DNA from: Jimgerdemannia flammicorona
Taxonomy: Eukaryota; Mucoromycota; Endogonomycetes; Endogonales; Endogonaceae
NCBI GenBank assembly: GCA_003990745.1
Contig: RBNI01000366.1
Span: 1-32,597 of the forward strand
Direction: 5' to 3'
DNA: 32,597 bases
In this document: positions 1 through 10,227 of the stretch, in pieces
How the letters are laid out: the number at the start of each line of letters is the position of its first letter
Numbering within the stretch: the stretch's first letter is position 1
The notes under the pieces: generated by a model
Told to the model about the DNA's origin: nothing
The model's database searches: none
The model's input: only the letters and a program-made list of their open reading frames with translations
Translations under genes and position numbers: made by a program

Positions 1-104
1 ACAGAATCTTACCAATCAGGACCAAATGCATATATACTGGACACCAAGATGTGTCGAAACAGAGAACCAAAACAAATAATAATCACAACTTCCAAACACA
101 TAAT

Positions 105-1202
105 ATGACTACTGAGATCTACAACTGCATCCATGCTGACATTTGGAATGCCATTATCAACCAAGCCACACCCCCTCTACCCCTCATAAATATCCATAGT
201 CTAGCACCCCTTTACTTCATGGAAGCCTGATGGAATACCCTGAACATGCTTAATGAGGCCCACCGGATCAGACAAATCTCAAGCTACTACCAGATTGGCT
301 GCCTCCTGGAAGATATGGTTGAATATCATCACAATATAGATATTACCCAAATGTCCCAATACCAGAAACTCATCACCCGCAAATACAGAGAACTCTTCTA
401 TGAGTACAGCACCTTTATTCCCCGCCTTTGAGTTACTACCAGTAAAATGGTTGCTATTCTATCCTATGGCCAAATCGACAACATGATATAAGAACTCAAC
501 CACAAGTATCTTGAATATGTTGAAACCACAGACAGAACTTTTCCACACTCTGACAACCATATCCTACAAATGCCTCAAGTCGGATATGCTATGAAGGACA
601 TCTACGATATAATCCGATTTGATGAAGATGAAGCAGAAGACAATGATCCCTCTGATGCCAACATGACCTCAAGCCAAGGATCTCTACCAACCCTGATCAC
701 ACTGCCAACCTTGCTAATGAACTTACAACAGTTCATAACTACATATGAGACTTATTAGGACAATGACCACTGGCATGAATACTAACCTGTATTTACCCCC
801 AATTACTTCAACTATAATGAAGAGATCAGAGAACACAATCTGTACCTTCAGACAACTCTTGAGATCGAACCAACCACTCCACCACCTGAGTATGAATAAA
901 ATGAACTATAGTTGCCAGCATACTACAACCCTGCGACTCATAGTGCTGTAACTTATAGAAGGTATGCAGACAGTGAATCTAATAAAAGTGAAGATGATAT
1001 ACCACTCCTTTGTCCACTAATGCCCTACCCAGCATATGAGACAGATGATGCTATCCTATGAGATGGCAATGAAGTCCCAATATATTACTATCTCAGCGAA
1101 TAAGGAGAAATAATCTACGAGCTACTCTTCCTAGATGACTACTTCATCAGAGATAATGCAATTGATGGTGATATCATTGAAGACTACTCAGACAGTATCT
1201 AA
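105..1202 (+). pseudogene. Decayed single-frame ORF, probably from a mobile element
   Basis: One reading frame from an ATG at 105 to TAA at 1200-1202 gives about 365 codons of protein-like, acidic, Tyr/Asn-rich sequence interrupted by nine stops: TGA at 228, 429 and 1059, TAA at 489, 783, 897 and 1101, TAG at 756 and 909. No frameshift is needed and the frame is open upstream to position 3. Every stop is one C-to-T change from CGA, CAA or CAG, so a formerly intact gene has decayed by transitions. Legible segments begin MTTEIYNCIHADIW and include an acidic stretch DEDEAEDNDP. I do not recognise the family. The LTR-like sequence just downstream suggests a gag-like or non-autonomous LTR element, but that is inference. 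Confidence 0.55.
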
Positions 1203-1560
1203 ACCTATAAATAGCTTAGCAGTCATAGTATAGTTAGATTAGCCTTATATGATGTGACTGTGAACTAACTCAGTAGTCAGACGATCTCTTGATATGTCAG
1301 ATCACACTTGTACTATATGACTGCATTCCGACTCAGCAAGGTACCTAGTGCTACATCCATATTTAGCATAGTCCAGATAGCCCCTCACTAGTATAAATAT
1401 CCCCTCTCCCAGACCTCAGAATCTCAGACTCGAATACACAAGAACATTCCTGAATACTTCTCTACAATATCCCTTCACACAACTACTCCTAGTATAGCAA
1501 TATTATGAATAGTAAATAAACCTATTTAATAACCCACAAACCACTCTTAAGTAAATCTGC
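1203..1560 (+). promoter_or_regulatory. LTR-like promoter/poly(A) stretch
   Basis: A TATA box (tataaata, 1392-1399) is followed about 120 bp later by an AATAAA signal (1515-1520). That spacing is typical of fungal LTRs, and the stretch follows directly after the decayed ORF at 105-1202. I could not fix TG...CA ends, a primer-binding site or a second copy, so a plain promoter/terminator relic is equally possible. Confidence 0.25.
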
Positions 1561-2559
1561 TCTCCATTAGGTCTCACTCCTAACCCCATTATGAAATTAC
1601 CTAATTGGGTATTGTCTGCAATGATATGCCAATTCAACTAAGCTGGTCTTAGTTTCTTGAACTTCCTGAAATATGGAAAATCCTAAATATCCAGAACTAG
1701 TCTAAAAAAGGACTTTGGTTGAGATGTCAACCTGATTTTGAAATCAATAAGTGTAGAGGATGTACTCTATATGAAATTGATCTTGACCATAAGAAAACAG
1801 TCTTCTAGAACATCTAGAACTTCCAGAAAACCCTTCTAGAACTATGTAATAGTTATTCTAAAAAGCAACTCTCTTACATTTTTAGTAGTGAGATAGACTA
1901 TAATCCTAGTAGTAACTCTTTATAAGTAAACTATAGCTCAGAATATATATATAATAGAAGATTTGGTAGATACAAAGAGCTCTCTTGATTATCCAATTAG
2001 TGGTTAATAGTTTAGCAATAAGGTCTTCTCAGTTGTCTTCTTGGGCTTTATTGTAGAGACAGTGTCCAATTTTATAGTTATGCCAGAAAGTCATTCAGTT
2101 AGTAGTATTCTTAAGCTACTGAGTTATTATATAGCAGTAGTTGATAAAATATCCAAGGTTTTTAGTATAGAAGTTCAGATGCTCAGTAGTGTCAGAGTAC
2201 TAGATAGTCATTTTGATGACTTTAAAGATAAGACTTTTTAGACTTAGTAAAGAAGTACTGTAGTAGAAAGTCTGGTTAGAGTAGTAAGAAGGAGATATTG
2301 TATTCTTATTTGTTCTGATTCTTCTTGACATACTGAGTCTAGGTTCTTTAAATAATATGGTCTTTATTTTAACTCAGATTATCATTACTCCTTTTGGTCA
2401 GATATATAATCTGATAGATTGAGTGAATCATTAGATAGTATTATCTGATTATTATATCATAAGATTGGAGTTATCATCTAATCAAGATAATTACAAGATC
2501 TGTTATCATTGCTTCCTTATTCTAGTATTATTAGTTATATATATATATCTGGCATAGTA
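1561..2559. other. AT-rich relic DNA without a recognisable gene
   Basis: This kilobase is very TA-rich (for example tatatatat near 2538) and has stops in all frames. The longest open piece, 2041-2241 on the plus strand, reads as a 66-residue peptide without a family I recognise, and the same frame continues on both sides with stops. It looks like heavily mutated transposon DNA rather than a functional gene. Confidence 0.4.
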
Positions 2560-2712
2560 CAGGCATCTTTCTCCTGTATAATTTATATTATGTATACCAA
2601 CTTTAAGTAATAGTTTTGACATAACTCAGAGAAAAGGTACTATAAAAATATCATCAAGCAAGAGTTCTGACAGACATGCTGGGTCAGGTGGATCTGGGGC
2701 TTTTAGCAGCAG
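2560..2712 (+). mobile_element. 5' fragment of a LINE (5' UTR plus start of ORF1)
   Basis: This piece matches the 5' end of LINE copy C (10140-10290): a shared 5' UTR block beginning tttctcctgtataattta, the motif gagaaaaggtacta, then the first codons of ORF1 (SSKSSDRH). The codon that is ATG in copy C is ATA here. Homology stops abruptly at about 2712, where the sequence switches to the 3' part of an oppositely oriented LINE. Confidence 0.75.
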
Positions 2713-5392
2713 GGGAACCCAACCCCCTCCTCACAACTCCACTGCTCTCTTAAGCCACTATGCCCTCAAGCAGTGTAGTCATTTGGGAAAGTCCACCAGC
2801 CCAAGACCACCTCTCACCACTGGTAGGGACAAGGTCTCCCAACCAATTTGGCTCTGTCTGCCAGCCCAAATCCATCTCTTGGCCACCTTCACTAATCTCT
2901 TCATCACCCAGGCTGAGAAGTCCAGATGATAAGCCAAATACCACAGCTTTGATAGCCAATATATATTCAAAATCAAGACCCATCCTGCCAGAGAAAAGTA
3001 TCTTCCCTCCCAACCCTACAGGTTCTCCTCCCAAATTCCAATTTGCTGCTCCCACTAAAGCCTGGGCAGAACTGACCCATAGACTGATAAATGAATGCCC
3101 AAGTACCATACTGCCTCACCGGTGAGGACAATTATTCCTATAACTTCTCCTCCTACCAGGCCATTGCCTAGTACTATTGTTTCACACTTGTGCCAATTCA
3201 GCTTCACTCCAGAGTTCTCCTCATACCACTCCACTGTCTTCTTGAGCTCCTCGACATCAGCAATTGATCCCAAACCAACCACTATATCATCTGCAAAGGC
3301 CCCAACTTTCCACCCAATACTATAGATAGAGAGCCCCACTATCCTCTGCCTAATTCTGTCCATTAGGAGTTCCAGGAAAAGAGCATACAAGATGGGGGAC
3401 AGTGGGTCCCCCTGGGGTACCCCTCTACCCAGAGGGAATGCTACCTCTCTATATACATTACACATGAGTGTAGCCCTACTCCCTTCCAGTAAGCTGATCA
3501 TTGCTGACCGAAATTAGATCAGAACCCCCATTCTATCTAATACTTTTGTCAGCCAGACTCATCGCACCCAGTCATAAGCCTTCTCCTGGTCCAAGAAGAC
3601 TAGTTGCCCATCCAGTCCACAGACTCTAGCCCCTTCAATAACTCTATGTACCTAGGCTGTGCCATCTCTAATGAGTTGACCACCCACAAATCCCCTCTGC
3701 TCAACCTCTACAACTTACTGGGCTACCTTTTGTAGCCTTGTGACCACTACCTTAGTTACCAACTTTCTGTCCATATCTAGCAACATTATCAGCTGCCAGT
3801 TCTTCCCATCCTCTCACCTTCTTTTGTTCTTATAAAGCAGCATCACCAGCCCAAGATCCTGCTCCCCCACCTATCTCCCTATCTGCAATATAGAGTTACA
3901 CAATGCTATCAACTCTCCCATCATACCTGGGACTCTAACCATTTGCTTCCAGAAGTCCCAGGGTAGGCCATCCTCCCCAGGTGCTATACCTGAGGCTGTC
4001 ACGGCAAGAACCTGGTAGATCTCATCCTCCTTTACAGGCATCACCAGATCACCTAGTCTCATAACTTGTAGTGGATGCCAATCCTCCAATGTTCAATCAA
4101 TGGCAGTAGCATCTGCCCCACCCTCCTCCTCACTCCACAATCCACTCCATCACTCCTTCAGTGATCCAAGAATATCCTGTACACTATGTACTAGTACACC
4201 ATCCAAGTCAAATACCTCTTCTCACTGTTGCTGTACCCTTCTTGCCCTAAGGGTCCTCATGAGAAACTTGGAAGGCCTCTCTCCTTCCTCCAGCCCCTGC
4301 CAATGAAGCCATGCCACTAAGCTTTGCACTCTTGCCTCTTCCTCTTCCCACAGCACCTGTTGTAGTTCTCCAACCTCCATCTTCACCCTCATTACTCTCC
4401 AATCTTCTTCTCTCTCCACCATCACCAGTCTCGCCCACTCCTCCAGAAGCCTAGCCAATCTAGTAGAAGCCCAGTGTACTCTCTGCCATCACCACTTCCC
4501 TGCCACCTTGCCAGCCTTGCTTCAGTACATCCTGGCCATCTCTTTCATCCTCATCCACCGAACCCCAATCGAGGCACCTTCCTGCTGCCAGTTCTTCACT
4601 CTCAGCTGAATGTCTTTAGCCCACTCCTTCCACCGGAACTCATCATCTAACAAGGAGGAATTTAGGCACCAATGTCCAGGCCCATCCCTACTTCCCCCAA
4701 AGCACCCCTGTCCCAAAAGGCCTCAGTGATCCAACCATAGACACCATTCCACCTCTAGCAACTTCCAAACATCTCAGCCCCAATAGTTGGCCATCAGAAC
4801 CCAGTCGATCCTTGTCCCCAGGCCTCCAGCCCAATGCATATATACCCTCCTATCCCCCCAGTACTCCCTACCAGCATCTACTAGTACTCCTAGTCTTTTG
4901 ACTTCCTCTCATATCACCAGCCCCCCACTCCTGCTCTCAGTACCCTGTCCTCCATCAGTTCTATCTATCTGTATATCCTGAACCATATTGAAATCTCCCC
5001 CAAGCATATCCACTCCAGCCTCTGCCAGGATCCCACTCTTCTGGAGACCCTTCACTCAATCTACACACTCCCCCCTTATGGCAGGACAGTAATAGGAGCC
5101 AACCATAACTGGCTCTCAGCCTGCATGAATCTATTCACCCCAGACCAGCCTCTCCCCCCAGCTCCTCACATCTCTTATCTCCCCTCTGCCTTTCCGAACC
5201 AGAATCCTGACCTTGCCCTTCCAAATTGCCATACCACTCCATTCCTTTGTCCATTCCATCCTATCAGAGTTATCCTCACACCTGACATCCTATAAGAGAA
5301 AGAGATCAGCCTTCAATCCCTTCAGTCAAATAAAAATGTTCCTACATCTAACAGTGTCCCATAGCCCATTCACATTCAAAGAAAAAATATTA
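2713..5392 (-). pseudogene. LINE ORF2 remnant (endonuclease and reverse transcriptase), copy A
   Basis: ORF2 starts at about 5392 with the APE endonuclease N-terminus (IFSLNVNGL). It continues through the catalytic GGDFN motif near 4995 and a damaged SDH-like motif near 4730 that reads WLDH. The reverse transcriptase follows: GEDGLPWDFW near 3960, LDQEKAYD near 3590, GVPQGDPLSPILYALFLE near 3400, and the catalytic FADD box near 3290. Downstream is the conserved thumb-side stretch VKLNWHKCE. Many in-frame stops and frameshifts are present, so no functional protein can be made. The reading stops at about 2712 where the element is truncated. The family normally encodes a nicking endonuclease plus reverse transcriptase for target-primed reverse transcription. 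Confidence 0.85.
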
Positions 5393-5436
5393 GTTGTACT
5401 GTTCATAATGAAATATGATTTGTTATTAGTCGATCT

Positions 5437-7460
5437 CTACTGCTCCATGCTCATCTCCTCCTGTGCTATATCCAGATTATGTTCTGCCATCACCTCCTCC
5501 TCTTCAGCCCTCTGAGCCTCCAATCCAGCCAACAGCTCATTCATCTCCCCATCTGCCTTCTCCTCAAACTCCTTCCAGTACTCAATGCAAGCCTCCTGTC
5601 AAAGCTGCAATCCATGATGCTTGTTCCAACAGTACTCAGCCCTCTCCCCAGCAACAACCGCCATCTCCATCTCCTGCTCCTTATCTACCTTATACCCTTC
5701 CTCCTCCAGATACACCATGAGAATTTCTGCCTTCAGTGCTATCATCACTTCATCCCCCTGCAAAATCCATGCCCAGTGCTCATCATCCATCACTTGCAAG
5801 TCCACCTCCCCCAACTCTTCTGCCGCCAGGTTATTCATCATCCTGCACATCCAAAGTAGGTTTCCCACCTTCTTCCCTCCAGGGGTCGCCAGCCTTCCTC
5901 CATCCAGCATTGTGGTGTCGGCTCCAGTACTCGCAGCCTCATCCCACACCTCCAGGACATCCACCAGTTCCTCCTCCCCAGCTGCCACCACATGTCTCCT
6001 GTCCATCACCTCTGGAATGCCAAATTTCACCCGATGGGTCCCCAGCATTGTCACATCCTCCACCATCTTGTTTCTGGAAGCTGGGCCTTGCCTGATAAGA
6101 GGAGAAGGAGTGGGGGAATTCTCCCAGACCTCATCCCAAACCTCCAAGGTGCCATCAGCATATGGGTCAATAATCTTCACCTCCTTCACCTTCCCTGTCT
6201 CCTCCCCAGCATTCCCACTCCTCTTGCCAGCCCAGATACTCGCTTTGGCCCCTTCTACATCCATCATCTTGCTCATATCCTCCTGTGATCTGTTCTTCAG
6301 TTTAGCCAGCAGATCCTTCTGTTTCTTATGCCCCTGAGCCCTTTTCCACTGTACCTTGTCCACTTGAATCCTCTTTCCATCCATTACCTCCAGGTGCATC
6401 GACTCCATGAAAGCCTTCCAAGCCTTTGCTCGCCGCTCCACGGCACTATCCAATTCTTCCAGTACTTCCAATAAATCCTCTTTCTCCTCTTCACTTCCTT
6501 TCACCCTCATCACCTTACACAAGATTGCTCCCCAGACCATCACTGAAGGCCAGTTCCTTGCCTTCCCAGTAGCTTCTTTCTCAGCCAGCCAAATCCTCAC
6601 ATCCACATTCCCAGTCCTGAGCAAGGTCCCTTCCCAGACCCTGAATCTGATATCCACCACCTCTCTATACTCTGCCATGACATCCTCAACTCTCTTTCTC
6701 ATCTCCATTGCTGTCACCATGGGCACTTCTTTCACCAGCAGTTAGACCACCCTCAGATCCCATTTCAGATACCTCACCATTAGAACACACACCTCCCCAA
6801 CCACCAACCCAACCTTCAATGCCTCCTCCAGTAGTTCAGCCTCTTCAAAACCCACCTCCACACCCTCCAGTCCCTTCAAAAACTTCATTGATGTAGCTCT
6901 TACCACCTGCTCAGCAATAAGCCCCAGTACTATTTTTGCTATCACTGCTAAGCCCCAGAAGCATAGTGTAACCACGAATGCCGAGATCGATTTTTTGAGT
7001 AATGGGGCCACTGCCAGGCCTATCATGCCATCCACCAAATCCCCTTATCTTCCAAGCCTCAGCTGCTCAGCCTCGCCAACAGCCGTCACATCTGGATTTT
7101 TTTCCAGATTAGCAGTCCTGTTGCCATCAGCAGTCACACTCCCCCCAGTCGCTACTCCCCCAGCTCCACTGCCCCCCTTCCAAGGGCTACTCCCCCATGC
7201 ACCACCACCTTCTCAGTCTCCTTGCCCCTCCTCAGCCAGCCCTCTAGCCCTGATGCCTGCTGCCTCCCCTTCACCGTCTCCACAAAGCTCACTCTCCCAG
7301 ACCCTTGTCCACCACCAATATCTCCACCTCTTCCACATCCTCCTGCCAGCAGCCCCCTCATACCCCTCCCCAGGCCCAGGCCCCTCTCTACCTGCTGCCA
7401 TTCAAAAGTGCTTGGGCCACCCTGCCCAGTATACACCTCAGATTGCTTGTTGGTCACTAT
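5437..7460 (-). pseudogene. LINE ORF1 remnant, copy A
   Basis: ORF1 begins near 7460 (an ATA GTG pair aligns with ATG GCA of copy C) and ends at TAG 5437-5439. The 5599-6735 portion is open for 378 codons and rich in Glu, Lys, Val and Met, with a probable coiled-coil core. In-frame stops occur near 6740 (a Gln codon in copy C) and at 5599, and there is a frameshift between 7152 and 7038. I see no zinc-knuckle motif. By analogy with other LINEs, ORF1 would be the RNA-binding, particle-forming protein. The assignment rests on collinearity with ORF1 of copy C, including the shared block VAPLLKKS and the block ending KHHGL. Confidence 0.75.
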
Positions 7461-7544
7461 GTTGTTAGTCTCTTTTCTCCAAAAATGATGTTGTAAGTGC
7501 CTTCCAAAGGTTGTATAACCTGAATGGTGCTAGAGAAAGATATA

Positions 7545-9406
7545 GTTGATCCTGTCCAGAACCTTTGTCAGCCAGACTTACTGTACATAGTCATATACTT
7601 TCTCCTGATCCAAGAAGACCAATCTCTCATCCAGTCCACAGGCTCAGATCTCTTCAATAATACTATATATCTAGACTGTGCCATCTCTAATGAGCTGGCT
7701 CCCTACAAAATCTTGCTGCTTTTCACCCAAGACTTACTGAGCCACCTTCTGCAGCTATGCCACTACCACCTTAGTGACCAACTTCCTGTCTATGTCCAGT
7801 AGTATAATGAGCTGCCAATTCATTCAGTTCTCTCTCCTCTTCTTGTCCTTAAAGAGCAGAGCCACCAGCCCCAGATCCTGCTCCCCCACCCATCTCCCAG
7901 ACTATAATACTAAGTCACAGAGTGCTATCAACTCCTCCATCACTCCAGGGACATCCACTATCTTCTTCCAAAAGTCCCAGAGCAAACCATCCTCTCCTGG
8001 TACTATGCTCAGTATAGTCATGGCAAGAATCTGATAAATTTCCTTCTCCTGAACCAGTACTACCAAGCCATCAAGTCTATCAATCTGTGGTGGATACCAC
8101 TCCTCCAAAATATATTCTATGGTGGCAGTATCAGCCCTACCCTCCTTCTTACTCTACAAACCACTTCACTTCTCTTTCAATGAGCCCAGAATATCTTGTG
8201 AACCATATACTAGCAGACCATCAGAATCAAGAACTCCTTCCCATTGCTACTTCACTCTCCTTGCCTAAAGGGATCTTGAAAGGTACCTAGAGGACCTCTC
8301 CCCCTCCTCTAACCCCTGCCAGTATAGTTATACAGCCAAACTCCATACTCTCATCTCCTTCTCCTCCCTTAATACTTATTGTAACTCTGCAATCTCTAGT
8401 CTTGCCTACATCACCCTCCAGTTCTCTACCCCCTTCAGGGCCAAGAGTTTAGCCCAGTCTTCCAAAAGTCCAGCCAATCTATCAGAAGCCCAGATCACCC
8501 TCCTCCTCCTCTACTTTTCTATTTTCTTGCCAGCTTCACTCTAGTAAACCCTAGCAGCCTCCTTCAACCTCACTCACCAGACACCAACTATGGCCCCCTT
8601 CTGTACCCAATTCTCTATTCTCTGCTAAATGTTCTTTACTCACTTGTCTCATAAACCCTTCTCAGTTAATAAAGAGGAATTGAGGCACCAATGTCCAGAC
8701 CCATCCTCACTCCCACCAAAATGTCTCTACCCTAACAATCCCCAGTAATCAGACTATGGACACCACTCAGCCTTTAGTGACTTCCAAACATCTAAGCCCC
8801 AGCAGTCTGCTGTTAGCATCCAGTCAATCCTCATACCCAGACTATTTGCTCAGTATATATATATCCTCTGATTACTCCAGAACCCTCTGCCAGTATCCAT
8901 CAGAGTACTCAATCTCTCTACTTCCTCTTATATCTCTAACCCTTACTCCTACCCTCTGTCTCATGTCCTCTATCAGTCCTATCTACCAATATCTCTCAGA
9001 CTATATTAAAGTCCCCTCCAAGAATATCCACTCCAGCCCCATGAGAGTCACACTCTCCAGGAGTCTCTTTACCTAATTCACTCTCTCACTGCATACAGTA
9101 GAGCAGTAGTAGGACCCCACTATAACCAGCTCCCAACCTGGTCAAATCCACTCTCCCCAGACCAGCCTGTCCTCTCAGCTCTTCATATCTTATATCTCTC
9201 CTCTGCCTCTCTGTACCAGGATCCCAACCTTACTCTTCCAAACTGCTATATATCCTCATTCTGTTGTCTATTTCAGTCTATCCAAGTCATCTTCACATCT
9301 AATATCCTGCAGAAGAAAGAGATCAGCCTCCAAGCTCTTCAACTAGTAAAAATGTTCTGATGCTTAACCAAACTCTACAGCCCATTCATATTCAAAGAAA
9401 AAATAT
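7545..9406 (-). pseudogene. LINE ORF2 remnant, copy BD
   Basis: Minus-strand reading gives the endonuclease N-terminal block near 9400 (FSLNMNGL), a decayed DFN region near 9000, the reverse-transcriptase entry block EDGLLWDFW near 7985, and the LDQEKVYD-like block near 7600. Reading frames are broken about every 30-70 codons. The palm, including the FxDD box, is missing because the segment ends at about 7545 at the junction with copy A. Confidence 0.75.
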
Positions 9407-9454
9407 TTATTGTACTATTTATAAGAAATAATATTAAGAGTTCTGCTTACCCTC

Positions 9455-10133
9455 TACAACTCTACATCTATTCTTTCCTACATCAAGTCCAAGTTATATT
9501 CCCCAGCTACCTTTTCCTCTTTAACTCTCCTTACTTCCAATCCAACCAGAAGTTCAGTTAGTTCCCCATCCTTCTTTTTCTCAAAATCCTCATAATACTC
9601 CAAGCAGGCCTTCTGTCAGAGCTGCAATCCATGATACTCTACCCAACAGAATGTGGCCCGCTCACTAGCAGCAGCTGCTAACTCAGTCTCCCTCTCCTTA
9701 TCAACCTCATACCCTTCTTCCTCCAGAAAAACTACAAGTGCCTCTATCTTCAGTGCCTCCACTACTCCATTACTTTGTAGGATCTATGTCCAATACTTAT
9801 CACTCATCACTCTTAGGTCTACTTCTTCCAACTCTTCAGCCATAAAGTTATTTATTATCTAGCATATCTATAGTAGGTTTCTCACCTTCTTCTCTTCTGG
9901 AGTCGCTGGCCTTCCTTCACCCAACATTGAGATATCTGCTCCTACACTTATAGTCTTATCTCTCTCTTCCTCCAGGATATCTACTAGTTCATTCTCACTA
10001 GCCACCACTATCTGTCCCCCCTTTGCTATCTCAGGAACTTCAAAGTACACTTGCTGGGTACTACACATTGATACATCCTCTGCTGTCTGACCTCTCACAG
10101 CTAGTCTCTGCTTAACAAGAGGAGGAGGAGTAT
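9455..10133 (-). pseudogene. LINE ORF1 C-terminal remnant, copy BD
   Basis: The longest open part is 9868-10098, which aligns with copy C 11640-11840 (shared pattern SEDELVD/SENELVD and GRPATPEEKK versus GWPGTPGGKE). It is continuous with the ORF1 remnant at 16041-17420 once copy C is removed; the codons of the ACT-CCT-CCT-CCT-CTT run join exactly. Confidence 0.7.
10118..10133 (+). repeat. Target-site duplication of LINE copy C, left copy
   Basis: The 16-mer agaggaggaggagtat lies immediately before the 5' end of copy C and recurs perfectly at 16041-16056, directly after its poly(A). Removing copy C and one repeat restores a continuous ORF1 in the recipient minus-strand LINE. Confidence 0.9.
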
Positions 10134-10227
10134 TATACTGTTTGACACCTTTCTCCTGTATAATTTATGTTACACAAAACTTCAAGCAATGGTTTTTGAC
10201 ACAACTAGGAGAAAAGGTACTATCATT

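Larger units (their letters stand above)
2713..7540 (-). mobile_element. LINE copy A, minus strand, lacking its 3' end
   Basis: Read on the minus strand this is a non-LTR retrotransposon in the order 5' UTR (7540 to about 7461), ORF1, ORF2 with an APE-type endonuclease and reverse transcriptase. Its 5' UTR matches that of the copy at 17400-17485 (shared aaaaatgatgttgt). Compared with copy C it ends prematurely at about 2712, so the last part of ORF2, the 3' UTR and any poly(A) are missing. Its 5' end abuts the reverse-transcriptase region of another minus-strand LINE at about 7545. CpG is nearly absent. Coordinates at both ends are good to roughly 10 bp. The clade is uncertain; the LDQEKAYD motif recalls L1/Tx1-like and Tad-like fungal LINEs. 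Confidence 0.85.
7545..10133 (-). mobile_element. LINE copy BD, 3' part (left of the nested insertion)
   Basis: This minus-strand LINE segment carries the C-terminal part of ORF1 (10133 to about 9455) and ORF2 from its endonuclease start (about 9406) into the reverse transcriptase (about 7560-7620, the AYD block). It stops at about 7545 where copy A begins. Its upper end at 10133 is the left copy of the 16-bp target-site duplication of copy C. The same ORF1 codons resume at 16041, so 7545-10133 and 16041-17485 were one element before copy C landed in it. It is the more decayed copy, with many stops and little CpG. Confidence 0.85.

Noticed and set aside
5621..6337. 238-codon plus-strand ORF rich in Ser and Pro
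   Set aside because: Antisense of ORF1 of LINE copy A, which has conserved alignment to copies BD and C on the minus strand.
2560..7540. Twin-priming inversion as explanation of the 2712 junction
   Set aside because: Twin priming gives 3' part plus poly(A/T) at one outer edge with the inverted 5' part inside; here the true 3' end is absent and the 5' UTR is at the outer edge.
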